Source: an uncultured Treponema sp. (GTDB taxonomy: Bacteria; Spirochaetota; Spirochaetia; Treponematales; Treponemataceae). Taken from it: a stretch of 5,631 bases of DNA. Shown here one piece after another: positions 1-5,631 of the stretch. The translations under genes and the position numbers were made by a program. The stretch covers positions 1 through 5,631 of the forward strand of contig CAMOEE010000166.1 in assembly GCA_946611835.1 (NCBI GenBank), in the 5' to 3' direction. Below the pieces are notes generated by a model. It saw only the letters and a list, made by a program, of their open reading frames with translations, made no database searches and was not told where the DNA came from. The number at the start of each line of letters is the position of its first letter. The stretch's first letter is position 1.

Positions 1-19
1 TCTGTGTAATCTGTGGTTA
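1..19. repeat. Edge-truncated short direct repeat (TCTGTG, period 9)
   Basis: The hexamer TCTGTG occurs at 1-6 and again at 10-15, separated by TAA and followed by GTTA. The phrase resembles short dispersed intergenic repeats that I recall from several bacterial genomes (TCYGTG-TAA-TCYGTG-GTT), usually seen as the end of a longer unit. Only the last 19 bases are inside the window, so the unit's size and copy number cannot be judged. It could be chance in AT-rich intergenic DNA. Confidence 0.3.
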
Positions 20-29
20 TATATTTTTA

Positions 30-58
30 TTGAAGAAAACGCTCCAATTCACTATAAT
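30..58 (+). promoter_or_regulatory. Sigma70-type promoter of valS
   Basis: A -35 box TTGAAG (30-35) is followed by a 17-bp spacer and a perfect -10 box TATAAT (53-58). Transcription should start near 64-66, giving a leader of about 27 nt before the valS ATG at 92. This leader is too short for a T-box or other amino-acid-sensing riboswitch. A small AT-only dyad (TAATAA-TT-TTATTA, 63-76) sits at the expected start site and is probably just composition. The only ribosome-binding signal is a weak GGGG at 78-81, 10 nt before the ATG. Confidence 0.7.
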
Positions 59-91
59 TTCGTAATAATTTTATTATGGGGTCGTTGTTTT

Positions 92-2809
92 ATGCACGCT
101 ATTGAATTGGAAAAAGCTTACAATCCTAAAGATTTTGAGGACAGAATTTATTCTCAGTGGGTCGAAAAGGGCTTCTTTAAGCCGGCTTCAGATTCAGACT
201 CTCCTGTCCATTCACAGAAAAAATCAAATATCAAATATACAGTCGTCATTCCGCCGCCAAATGTAACCGGTGTTCTTCACATGGGCCACGGCCTCAATAA
301 CACTCTGCAGGATGTCGTCGTCCGCTATCACCGCATGAAGGGAGATGACACTCTCTGGATTCCTGGAACTGACCATGCGGGTATCGCAACCCAGAATGTC
401 GTTGAGCGGGCGCTTAAAAAAGAAGGAAAAACCCGAAACGACCTGGGCCGGGAAAAGTTCATCGAGCGCACCTGGGAAGTAACTCACGACCATCACGACA
501 CAATCGTAAAACAGCAGAAAAAACTTGGAAACTCAGTTGACTGGAGCCGTGAGCGCTTCACTTACGATGAGGGACTTTCAAAGGCTGTCCGTGATGTCTT
601 CGTCACTTTGTATGAGCGGGGCCTTATGTACAAAGGACAGCGGCTTGTAAACTGGTGTCCCCGCTGTGGGACCGCCCTTGCTGATGATGAAGTTGACCAT
701 GTTGACACACAGGGGGCAATGTACCATCTCTTCTACGAATATGCTGATGGAAGCGGCAAAATCGAAGTCGCCACAACCCGACCGGAAACCTTCTTTGGTG
801 ATACGGCAGTCGCAGTAAACCCGGATGACGAGCGTTACAAGGCTCTGGTCGGCAAAATGCTCAAACTGCCTCTCACAGGCAAAGAAATCCCGATTATCGC
901 AGATTCTTATGTAGACAAGGAATTCGGAACAGGTATGGTAAAAATCACACCTGCACATGACCCCAACGACTGGGAAGTCGGAAAGAGACACAATCTTGAG
1001 GTAATCAATCTCCTTAATCCTGACGGAACATTGAACGAGAATGTTCCAGAAAAATATCGCGGACTTACCTGCGAAAAAGCCCGCAAGCTCGTAATCGAGG
1101 ACTTGACCGAAGCAGGCCTTTTCAAGGGTGAAGAAAAAATGACTCACTCAGTCGGTCACTGCTACCGATGTAAGACTGTCGTCGAGCCTTATTTGAGCTA
1201 TCAGTGGTTCGTCAAAATGAAGCCGCTGGCCGAAAAGGCACTCAAGGCCTGGCGAGACGGTGAAATCGTCTTCTATCCACGAAAATGGGAAAACACATAC
1301 ACTCACTGGATGGAGAACATCCGTGACTGGTGCGTAAGCCGCCAGATCTGGTGGGGACACAGAATTCCTGCCTGGTACTGTGAGTGCGGCGAGACAATCG
1401 TAAGCCGTGAGGATGTCACAAAATGTCCGAAATGCGGCAGCACCAATGTAAAGCAAGATCCTGATGTCCTTGACACCTGGTTCTCTTCATGGCTCTGGCC
1501 TTTCTCAACCTTGGGCTGGCCTGAGAACACAGCAGACCTGCAGAAATTCTACCCGACAACAGCCCTTGTTACGGCTTACGACATCATTTTCTTCTGGGTC
1601 AGCCGCATGATTATGGCAGGCCTTGAATTCACGGGCAAGGCTCCTTTCCACGACATTTACATCCACGGTCTCGTCCGAGACAAGCAGGGCCGCAAAATGT
1701 CAAAATCCCTCGGAAACGGAATTGACCCGCTTGAAATCATCGAGCAGTACGGTGCTGACGCCCTTAAATTCACCCTCAGCTTCCTTTGTGCCCAGGGACA
1801 GGACATCCTCATCGACAACGAGTCATTCAAGATGGGCTCAAAGTTCTGTAACAAAGTATGGAATGCAAGCCGCTACATTCTCGGAAATCTCGAAGGCCGC
1901 AACCTCATTCCTGTAAAGGACTCTGACCTGAACGAGCTTGACAAGTGGATTTTCACAGAGCTTAACAAGGCCGCAAAAAATGCCCGTGAGGCTCTGGATT
2001 CATACCGCTACAACGACGCCGCAAGCGCAGTCTATGAATATTTCTGGTACAACTTCTGTGACTGGTATGTTGAGGCTACAAAACTCAGCTTCTGGCACGG
2101 CGATGACCATGAAAAAGACCGGGCAGTCTCAGTCCTCCTCAATGTCCTTGAAGAGTCACTCAGATTGCTCCATCCTTTCATTCCTTTTGTTACCGAAGAG
2201 ATTTACTCAAAACTGCCTCGCACTGAAATCACCGAAAACCGCAAAAAGGCCGGTGAGCAGAAAATCATGTCAAACGAGACTTATTCAGACCTGCTCGTAA
2301 CGGCTCCTTATCCTGAATACTCTGAAATCCGTGCTGACCAGAAAGTCATCACCCGTTTTTCAGTCCTGCAGGATTTAATCCGCTCAGTCCGGGGTCTTCG
2401 CAACGAGTGCGGAGTGAATCCGGCTGACAAAATCAACCTCGCCATTCTTATCGAAAAGGGAAGTGCGGCTGAAGTCTGCCGGGAAAAAGTCGAGATGATT
2501 CAGCTTCTTGCAGGCCTCTCAAAGGTCGAATTCGTTGAGACAAAACCTGCCAAGGCTATCGGTACAGTTGGCACAGGCTTTGAGGCCTTTATCCTTCTTG
2601 ACGAGAACATCAACAAAGAGCAGCTTTTGCTTCATTTCCAGAAAGATTTGGAAAAGGACAAAAAGGACGCTGAGCGAACCGAAGCCAAGCTTAACGGCAA
2701 ATTCGCCGAACACGCCCCTGCCGAGGTCGTTCAGGCCGAGCGGGACAAGCTGGCCGAAACAAAACGCCGCATCGAAAAACTTGGTACATATATCGAAGCG
2801 TTGAAATAA
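92..2809 (+). CDS. valS: Valine--tRNA ligase (ValRS)
   Basis: This cytoplasmic class Ia enzyme joins valine to tRNA-Val using ATP and hydrolyses mischarged Thr-tRNA-Val. The 905-residue product is complete and close to the usual bacterial length of about 880. The HIGH-type motif is HMGH (63-66) after PPPNVTG, the form typical of ValRS, and GTDHAG follows at 92-97. The CP1 editing domain carries TTRPET (228-233) and PAHDPND (287-293). KMSKS is at 535-539. Cysteine pairs C189/C192 and C357/C360 flank the editing domain, and C430/C432 with C445/C448 look like a second zinc site. The C-terminal region (about 840-905), rich in Lys and Glu, is the coiled-coil tRNA-binding arm. Residues 31-47 and 711-730 look like small polar insertions. 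The start is supported by alignment of the N-terminal ELEKAYNPKDFE stretch with the family and by the promoter upstream. No convincing terminator follows the TAA. Confidence 0.98.
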   Translation: MHAIELEKAYNPKDFEDRIYSQWVEKGFFKPASDSDSPVHSQKKSNIKYTVVIPPPNVTGVLHMGHGLNNTLQDVVVRYHRMKGDDTLWIPGTDHAGIATQNVVERALKKEGKTRNDLGREKFIERTWEVTHDHHDTIVKQQKKLGNSVDWSRERFTYDEGLSKAVRDVFVTLYERGLMYKGQRLVNWCPRCGTALADDEVDHVDTQGAMYHLFYEYADGSGKIEVATTRPETFFGDTAVAVNPDDERYKALVGKMLKLPLTGKEIPIIADSYVDKEFGTGMVKITPAHDPNDWEVGKRHNLEVINLLNPDGTLNENVPEKYRGLTCEKARKLVIEDLTEAGLFKGEEKMTHSVGHCYRCKTVVEPYLSYQWFVKMKPLAEKALKAWRDGEIVFYPRKWENTYTHWMENIRDWCVSRQIWWGHRIPAWYCECGETIVSREDVTKCPKCGSTNVKQDPDVLDTWFSSWLWPFSTLGWPENTADLQKFYPTTALVTAYDIIFFWVSRMIMAGLEFTGKAPFHDIYIHGLVRDKQGRKMSKSLGNGIDPLEIIEQYGADALKFTLSFLCAQGQDILIDNESFKMGSKFCNKVWNASRYILGNLEGRNLIPVKDSDLNELDKWIFTELNKAAKNAREALDSYRYNDAASAVYEYFWYNFCDWYVEATKLSFWHGDDHEKDRAVSVLLNVLEESLRLLHPFIPFVTEEIYSKLPRTEITENRKKAGEQKIMSNETYSDLLVTAPYPEYSEIRADQKVITRFSVLQDLIRSVRGLRNECGVNPADKINLAILIEKGSAAEVCREKVEMIQLLAGLSKVEFVETKPAKAIGTVGTGFEAFILLDENINKEQLLLHFQKDLEKDKKDAERTEAKLNGKFAEHAPAEVVQAERDKLAETKRRIEKLGTYIEALK

Positions 2810-2810
2810 A

Positions 2811-3016
2811 TGGAAAGTTGAAAACGGAAAACTGAAAACTTGGGGCGAGTCTCGGTGAAGACTATGCCTGAAGTGCAAGTGATTTACCGGGGATGTTAAG
2901 GGGCTTGCCCCTTAGGAGAGGGGGTAGGCGTAAATGAGGAGCGAAAGCGACGAATTGAAGCCGAGGGGGAGACTTCCCCCACCCAAATTTTCAACTTTCA
3001 ACTTTCAATTTTCAGT
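2811..3016. repeat. Intergenic element with heptad-built terminal inverted repeats
   Basis: The left arm (2812-2845) is made of heptads GTTGAAA, ACGGAAA, ACTGAAA, then ACTTGGGG. Read on the other strand, the right arm (3016 back to 2982) is ACTGAAA, ATTGAAA, GTTGAAA, GTTGAAA, then ATTTGGG. The arms are thus imperfect inverted repeats of about 34 bp with the same 7-bp period and the same G-rich inner end. On the + strand the right arm shows four tandem TTTCARY units (2989-3016). The core (2846-2981) is strongly purine-rich with five runs of four or more G. No open reading frame of note lies in it. It fills almost the whole gap between the valS stop and the HD gene's ribosome-binding site. A small non-autonomous mobile element or a dispersed intergenic repeat fits best; copy number is unknown from this window. 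Confidence 0.65.
2850..2980 (+). other. Putative folded RNA core inside the intergenic element
   Basis: If transcribed from valS, the core can form three hairpins. The first pairs 2851-2859 with 2883-2891 (nine pairs, two of them G-U). The second is a perfect 8-bp stem, TAAGGGGC (2897-2904) with GCCCCTTA (2907-2914). The third is GGGGGA (2965-2970) with TCCCCC (2975-2980) around a GACT loop. Between them lies GC-GAAA-GC (2941-2948), a GNRA-type loop on a two-pair stem. GGGGG at 2920-2924 could compete with 2965-2969 for the CCCCC. The outer arms could close the whole as one long stem. No known riboswitch or ncRNA class was recognised. None of the hairpins is followed by a proper U-tract, so these are not clear terminators. 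Confidence 0.35.
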
Positions 3017-3021
3017 TTGAC

Positions 3022-3027
3022 AGGAGG
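3022..3027 (+). promoter_or_regulatory. Strong Shine-Dalgarno of the HD-domain gene
   Basis: AGGAGG, extended to AGGAGGAG, ends 5 nt before the ATG at 3033. It is the only canonical ribosome-binding site in the window and settles the start of the HD gene over the internal Met20 (3090), which also has an AAGGAG close upstream. It lies 5 bases outside the right arm of the inverted-repeat element. Confidence 0.85.
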
Positions 3028-3032
3028 AGTGT

Positions 3033-3668
3033 ATGGCAAATAAATATGAGATGAAGACCGAAAAGCCTGACCAGATGGACAAGGAGCACATGCAGCAGCT
3101 CAAGCATATTATCCTTGCGCCGTACATGCAGCTTTCAACCGGGCTTATCGGAAAGGGCCGTCATGCGGGCGGAAACATGTTCCGTCATCAGATTGATACT
3201 CTCGGAATTCTCATTGATTACGGCTATATTGACTCCGTGCTTTTAAAGGCTTCTCTCGTTCACGATACGGTTGAGGACATCAAGGGCTTTGATTCCAACG
3301 AAATTGTTAACGCTGATTCTGAGGGGCAGGCCGTTCTTGACCTTGTCCTTGAAGTAACCCGCCGTGATGACGAGAATAAAATTCAGTTCTTGCGGCGCAT
3401 CATCAACAACGGGAGCCAGAAGGCAAAAATCCTCAAATGCGCCGACCGAATCTCAAATATGATTTCCCTGGGCTTTGTCACTGACCCAAAATTCATCGAA
3501 CGCTACTGTGACGAGACTGAATTCTATCTTCTTCCAATGGCCCTTGAGATTGACTACAACATGTATCAGGAGCTTATCGAGCTTATCAGAACCCGACGGC
3601 GATATCTTGAGGACGGCGGTTATTTCGACAACAGGCACAAAGATTCTTCGAGCGACATACTGAAGTAA
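3033..3668 (+). CDS. Stand-alone RelA/SpoT-type HD hydrolase, probable small alarmone hydrolase
   Basis: This 211-residue soluble protein consists of one HD domain of the RSH hydrolase type. The expected reaction is removal of the 3' pyrophosphate from (p)ppGpp, yielding GDP or GTP. The visible signature is ordered as in RSH hydrolases: R43-x2-G46 then R51-H52, H77-D78 followed by E81-D82, and K135-C-A-D138-R-I-S-N142. H52, H77, D78 and D138 are the predicted metal (Mn) ligands, E81/D82 the catalytic pair, and N142 the nucleotide contact. Every key residue is present. There is no synthetase, TGS or ACT domain, and the length fits MESH1-like small alarmone hydrolases (about 180-200 residues). 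No signal peptide or membrane segment is seen. The polar tail from about 195 is probably disordered. The gene starts 223 bp after valS, behind the repeat element, and its TAA lies 39 bp before the acyl-CoA synthetase. No own promoter was found, so readthrough from valS is likely. The HD fold is secure; the exact substrate is inferred and could be another nucleotide. Confidence 0.9.
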   Translation: MANKYEMKTEKPDQMDKEHMQQLKHIILAPYMQLSTGLIGKGRHAGGNMFRHQIDTLGILIDYGYIDSVLLKASLVHDTVEDIKGFDSNEIVNADSEGQAVLDLVLEVTRRDDENKIQFLRRIINNGSQKAKILKCADRISNMISLGFVTDPKFIERYCDETEFYLLPMALEIDYNMYQELIELIRTRRRYLEDGGYFDNRHKDSSSDILK

Positions 3669-3671
3669 AAT

Positions 3672-3700
3672 TTGCCAATTCTTCTCATTTGTGAGATAAT
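3672..3700 (+). promoter_or_regulatory. Near-consensus sigma70 promoter, leaderless arrangement
   Basis: A -35 box TTGCCA (3672-3677, five of six consensus bases), a 17-bp spacer and a -10 box GATAAT (3695-3700, five of six) lie between the HD gene stop and the acyl-CoA synthetase ATG. The seven bases after the -10 box are all pyrimidines (TTTTTCT), so the first purine at the usual start distance is A3708, the A of the ATG. No Shine-Dalgarno precedes that ATG. The mRNA is therefore probably leaderless. Confidence 0.65.
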
Positions 3701-3705
3701 TTTTT
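3678..3705 (+). terminator. Weak dyad plus T-tract overlapping the promoter
   Basis: TCTCA (3683-3687) and TGAGA (3692-3696) form a 5-bp stem around TTTG. ATT (3678-3680) and AAT (3698-3700) can extend it past a bulge, and a run of five T follows (3701-3705). In RNA this would be an AT-rich, weak intrinsic terminator for the HD gene. The same dyad lies between the -35 and -10 boxes and would also suit an operator. The promoter reading of these bases is the stronger one. Confidence 0.3.
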
Positions 3706-3707
3706 CT

Positions 3708-5631
3708 ATGAAATTTACAAAACGTACTCTTCCTAAAAATCTTCCGCTCTTGCTTAAAGAGCGGGTTTCCCAGTGTCCGAAAGTCTATCTTCAGGCGGCA
3801 AAAGACAAAAATTCAGTCTGGCAATACTACACTTACGAAGAATTTTATGAATCCGTGATTGCTTTTGCCCAAGCCCTGCTTTCAATCGGCATAAAACGAG
3901 GTGACAATATTGCCCTTATGAGCGACAACCGGCGGGAATGGTTTATCACGGATTATGCCATTCTTTGTCTTGGCTCGGCAGATGTTCCCCGGGGCTGCGA
4001 CTCAATGGGAAGTGAGATGCGTTTTATCACTGCCTATGCTGACTGTAAATTCGGATTCTTTGAGAACGAGAGGCAGCTTTGTAAAATCCTGGAGAAAATC
4101 GAGGAAGTTCCCCTGCTTAAGACCGTCATTCTTTTTGACAAAATGACTGAAGAAGCCGAAGAAAGAGCGAAAAATGAGGGGCTTACTTTCTATTATTTTG
4201 AAGATTTGCTTGAAAAAGGCAGGGCTATAGTCGCAGAAAATCCTTTTGAGAAAAAAGCTCAGATTGAAGCCGAGATGGAAAAAACTTCTCCTGATGATGT
4301 GGCGACAATGATTTTCACTTCGGGAACGACAGGTACCCCAAAAGGCGTTATGCTTACCCACAACAATTACATTTCCCAGCTCTCGGTGATTCATGATTTC
4401 ATCGGCTGTAAGGAAGGGGACTGGTGGATGACCATTCTTCCTGTCTGGCATGTTTTCGAACGCCTCATTCAGTATGTGGCCGTCCACATGAAGTGTGGTC
4501 TTGCCTATTCAAAGCCCGCAGCTCCGGTTCTCCTGCCTGACATGGCCTCTATCCGCCCTCAGTGGATTTGCGGCGTTCCTCGTCTCTGGGAGGCTCTTGC
4601 CAACGGCGTTATCCGTACCATGAAGAAGACCGGTGGACTTAAATATAAAATGTTCAATTTCTTCATTAAAATAGGTTCTGCCTATGCCAATATGAAGAAT
4701 TATGTTTTCTGGAATATTCCCCAGCTTTCGGTCAAAAAACGCTGCCGTTTTTGTGACACAATGATTGGTCTTCTTCCCTGGCTTTGTCTCTGGCCCCTTC
4801 ATAAGCTGGGCGACATCCTTGTTTTCAAAAAAATCCGTGAAAAGATGGGCGGCCGCATTTCAATCGCAATTTCAGGAGGCGGTGCCCTTCAAAAAGAAAT
4901 CGACAATTTTTACCGGGCAATCGGCCTGAACCTGCTTGAAGGCTACGGAATGAGCGAGACTGCCCCTGTAGTTTCTTTCCGTGATTACAAACATCCCCGA
5001 CCTGGTGTCGTTGGAATTGTTTTTCCGACCATGGAACTCCGCATTGTTGCCGAGGAGCACGGAGTCATAAAGAGCATGAATCATCTTGGACCTGGAAAGC
5101 AAGGCCTTATCGTTCTTCGCTCTCCTCAGGTGATGAAAGGCTATTACAAGCGTCCTGATTTGACGGAGAAGGTGATTGACAGGGACGGCTGGCTTAACAC
5201 CGGTGACCTGGGAATTATGACCCATGACGGCGAAATCAAGATTACCGGACGGGCAAAAGACACAATAGTTCTTCTGGACGGAGAGAATATCGAACCGAGC
5301 ATCATTGAATCCGCCCTGCTTGCCAGCGACTTCATCGAAAGCGTCATGGTGGTCGGCCAGGACAAGAAATACCTGGGTGCCCTGATTGTTCCCAGTAAGG
5401 ACAATATCATTTCTTATGCTGACGAAAACAAGATTCCTTATGAGACTTATGAATCTCTTTTAACTGATTCCAGAATCCACAAACTTATTGAAGGAATCAT
5501 TTCTGACACCATAAACACGGCCAACGGATTCAGAATCTGCGAGAAGATTTTTAAATTCGTGCTTGTTCCTAAGTCTTTTGAAGCTGGTGTCGAGCTTTCG
5601 GCTAAACTTGAGATGATGCGCTACAAAATCG
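3708..5631 (+). CDS. Long-chain acyl-CoA synthetase (AMP-forming), 3' end outside window
   Basis: This ANL-superfamily enzyme (FadD/FAA1-like) activates a fatty acid with ATP to acyl-AMP and then forms acyl-CoA, feeding phospholipid synthesis or beta-oxidation. The window shows 641 codons with no stop. Motifs appear in order: P-loop TSGTTGTPKG (204-213), A4-type LPVWHVFER (244-252), SGGGAL (389-394), YGMSET (413-418), WLNTGD with Asp500, and ITGRAKD (512-518) followed by GENIEP (525-530). Residues 352-364 form a hydrophobic stretch in a family-typical insertion that may touch the membrane. The last residues, LSAK..MMR (630-638), match the C-terminal lid, so probably only a short tail is missing. 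At the A10 position, where most relatives have Lys (LTPTLK), gapless alignment places Glu635 here, with Lys633 nearby. The ATG at 3708 is chosen because the frame closes upstream at the HD gene's own stop, the promoter points at it, and the N-terminus fits. The chain-length preference cannot be read from sequence. Confidence 0.94.
   Translation, partial: MKFTKRTLPKNLPLLLKERVSQCPKVYLQAAKDKNSVWQYYTYEEFYESVIAFAQALLSIGIKRGDNIALMSDNRREWFITDYAILCLGSADVPRGCDSMGSEMRFITAYADCKFGFFENERQLCKILEKIEEVPLLKTVILFDKMTEEAEERAKNEGLTFYYFEDLLEKGRAIVAENPFEKKAQIEAEMEKTSPDDVATMIFTSGTTGTPKGVMLTHNNYISQLSVIHDFIGCKEGDWWMTILPVWHVFERLIQYVAVHMKCGLAYSKPAAPVLLPDMASIRPQWICGVPRLWEALANGVIRTMKKTGGLKYKMFNFFIKIGSAYANMKNYVFWNIPQLSVKKRCRFCDTMIGLLPWLCLWPLHKLGDILVFKKIREKMGGRISIAISGGGALQKEIDNFYRAIGLNLLEGYGMSETAPVVSFRDYKHPRPGVVGIVFPTMELRIVAEEHGVIKSMNHLGPGKQGLIVLRSPQVMKGYYKRPDLTEKVIDRDGWLNTGDLGIMTHDGEIKITGRAKDTIVLLDGENIEPSIIESALLASDFIESVMVVGQDKKYLGALIVPSKDNIISYADENKIPYETYESLLTDSRIHKLIEGIISDTINTANGFRICEKIFKFVLVPKSFEAGVELSAKLEMMRYKI

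Noticed and set aside
63..76. AT-only inverted repeat TAATAA-TT-TTATTA at the valS start site
   Set aside because: A 6-bp all-AT dyad in an AT-rich leader is expected by chance and would be a very weak hairpin.
578..1147. Long antisense reading frame within valS
   Set aside because: The + strand here encodes the conserved ValRS editing region. The antisense product has no recognisable domain or ribosome-binding site and is best explained as a shadow of codon bias.
2842..2969. Possible G-quadruplex from five runs of four or more G
   Set aside because: The loops between runs are mostly far longer than 7 nt (16 to over 40), and several runs already have good complementary C partners in hairpins.
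2965..2990. Hairpin GGGGGA/TCCCCC as the valS terminator
   Set aside because: It is followed by ACCCAAATTTT, not by an immediate T-tract, so it does not look like an intrinsic terminator.
3017..3022. Perfect -35 hexamer TTGACA just before the HD gene
   Set aside because: No -10-like box lies at 16-18 bp that could serve the start at 3033; the position 17 bp downstream is already inside the coding region (ATAAAT at 3040-3045). It overlaps the Shine-Dalgarno. It would only matter if Met20 (3090) were the real start, which the stronger ribosome-binding site at 3022-3027 argues against.
4002..4487. Antisense reading frame within the acyl-CoA synthetase
   Set aside because: It lies opposite the conserved ATP-binding P-loop region and shows no family features of its own.

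Overview
The window holds three complete or nearly complete genes, all on the + strand. In order they are valyl-tRNA synthetase (valS, 92-2809), a small stand-alone HD-domain protein of the RelA/SpoT hydrolase type (3033-3668), and an AMP-forming long-chain acyl-CoA synthetase that runs off the right edge (3708-5631). The protein styles, the moderate GC, the coding bias and the acyl-CoA synthetase ending (Leu-Ser-Ala-Lys instead of Leu-Thr-Pro-Thr) remind me of Treponema-like spirochaetes. This is an impression from recall and no search was run.

Region 1-91 is non-coding. It begins with a short 9-bp-period direct repeat cut by the left edge, followed by a good sigma70-type promoter (TTGAAG, 17 bp, TATAAT) that gives valS a leader of about 27 nt. 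Region 2810-3032 is the most unusual part. It starts one base after the valS stop and holds an element of about 205 bp. Its two ends are imperfect inverted repeats, each built of tandem heptads (consensus RYTGAAA on the left, TTTCARY on the right), and its G-rich core can fold into several hairpins. A strong Shine-Dalgarno (AGGAGG) for the HD gene lies just outside its right end. Region 3669-3707 is only 39 bp. It holds a near-consensus promoter (TTGCCA, 17 bp, GATAAT) placed so that the expected transcription start is the A of the next gene's ATG, which suggests a leaderless mRNA. A dyad in the same bases could also be a weak terminator or an operator.

Functionally the genes cover tRNA charging with valine, probable breakdown of the (p)ppGpp alarmone that is made when charging fails, and activation of fatty acids. 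The promoters before valS and before the acyl-CoA synthetase suggest separate units. The HD gene has no visible promoter of its own and is probably read from valS through the repeat element. A link between alarmone turnover and fatty acid activation is possible but is only inferred from adjacency. No tRNA, rRNA, CRISPR array, transposase or phage gene was seen.
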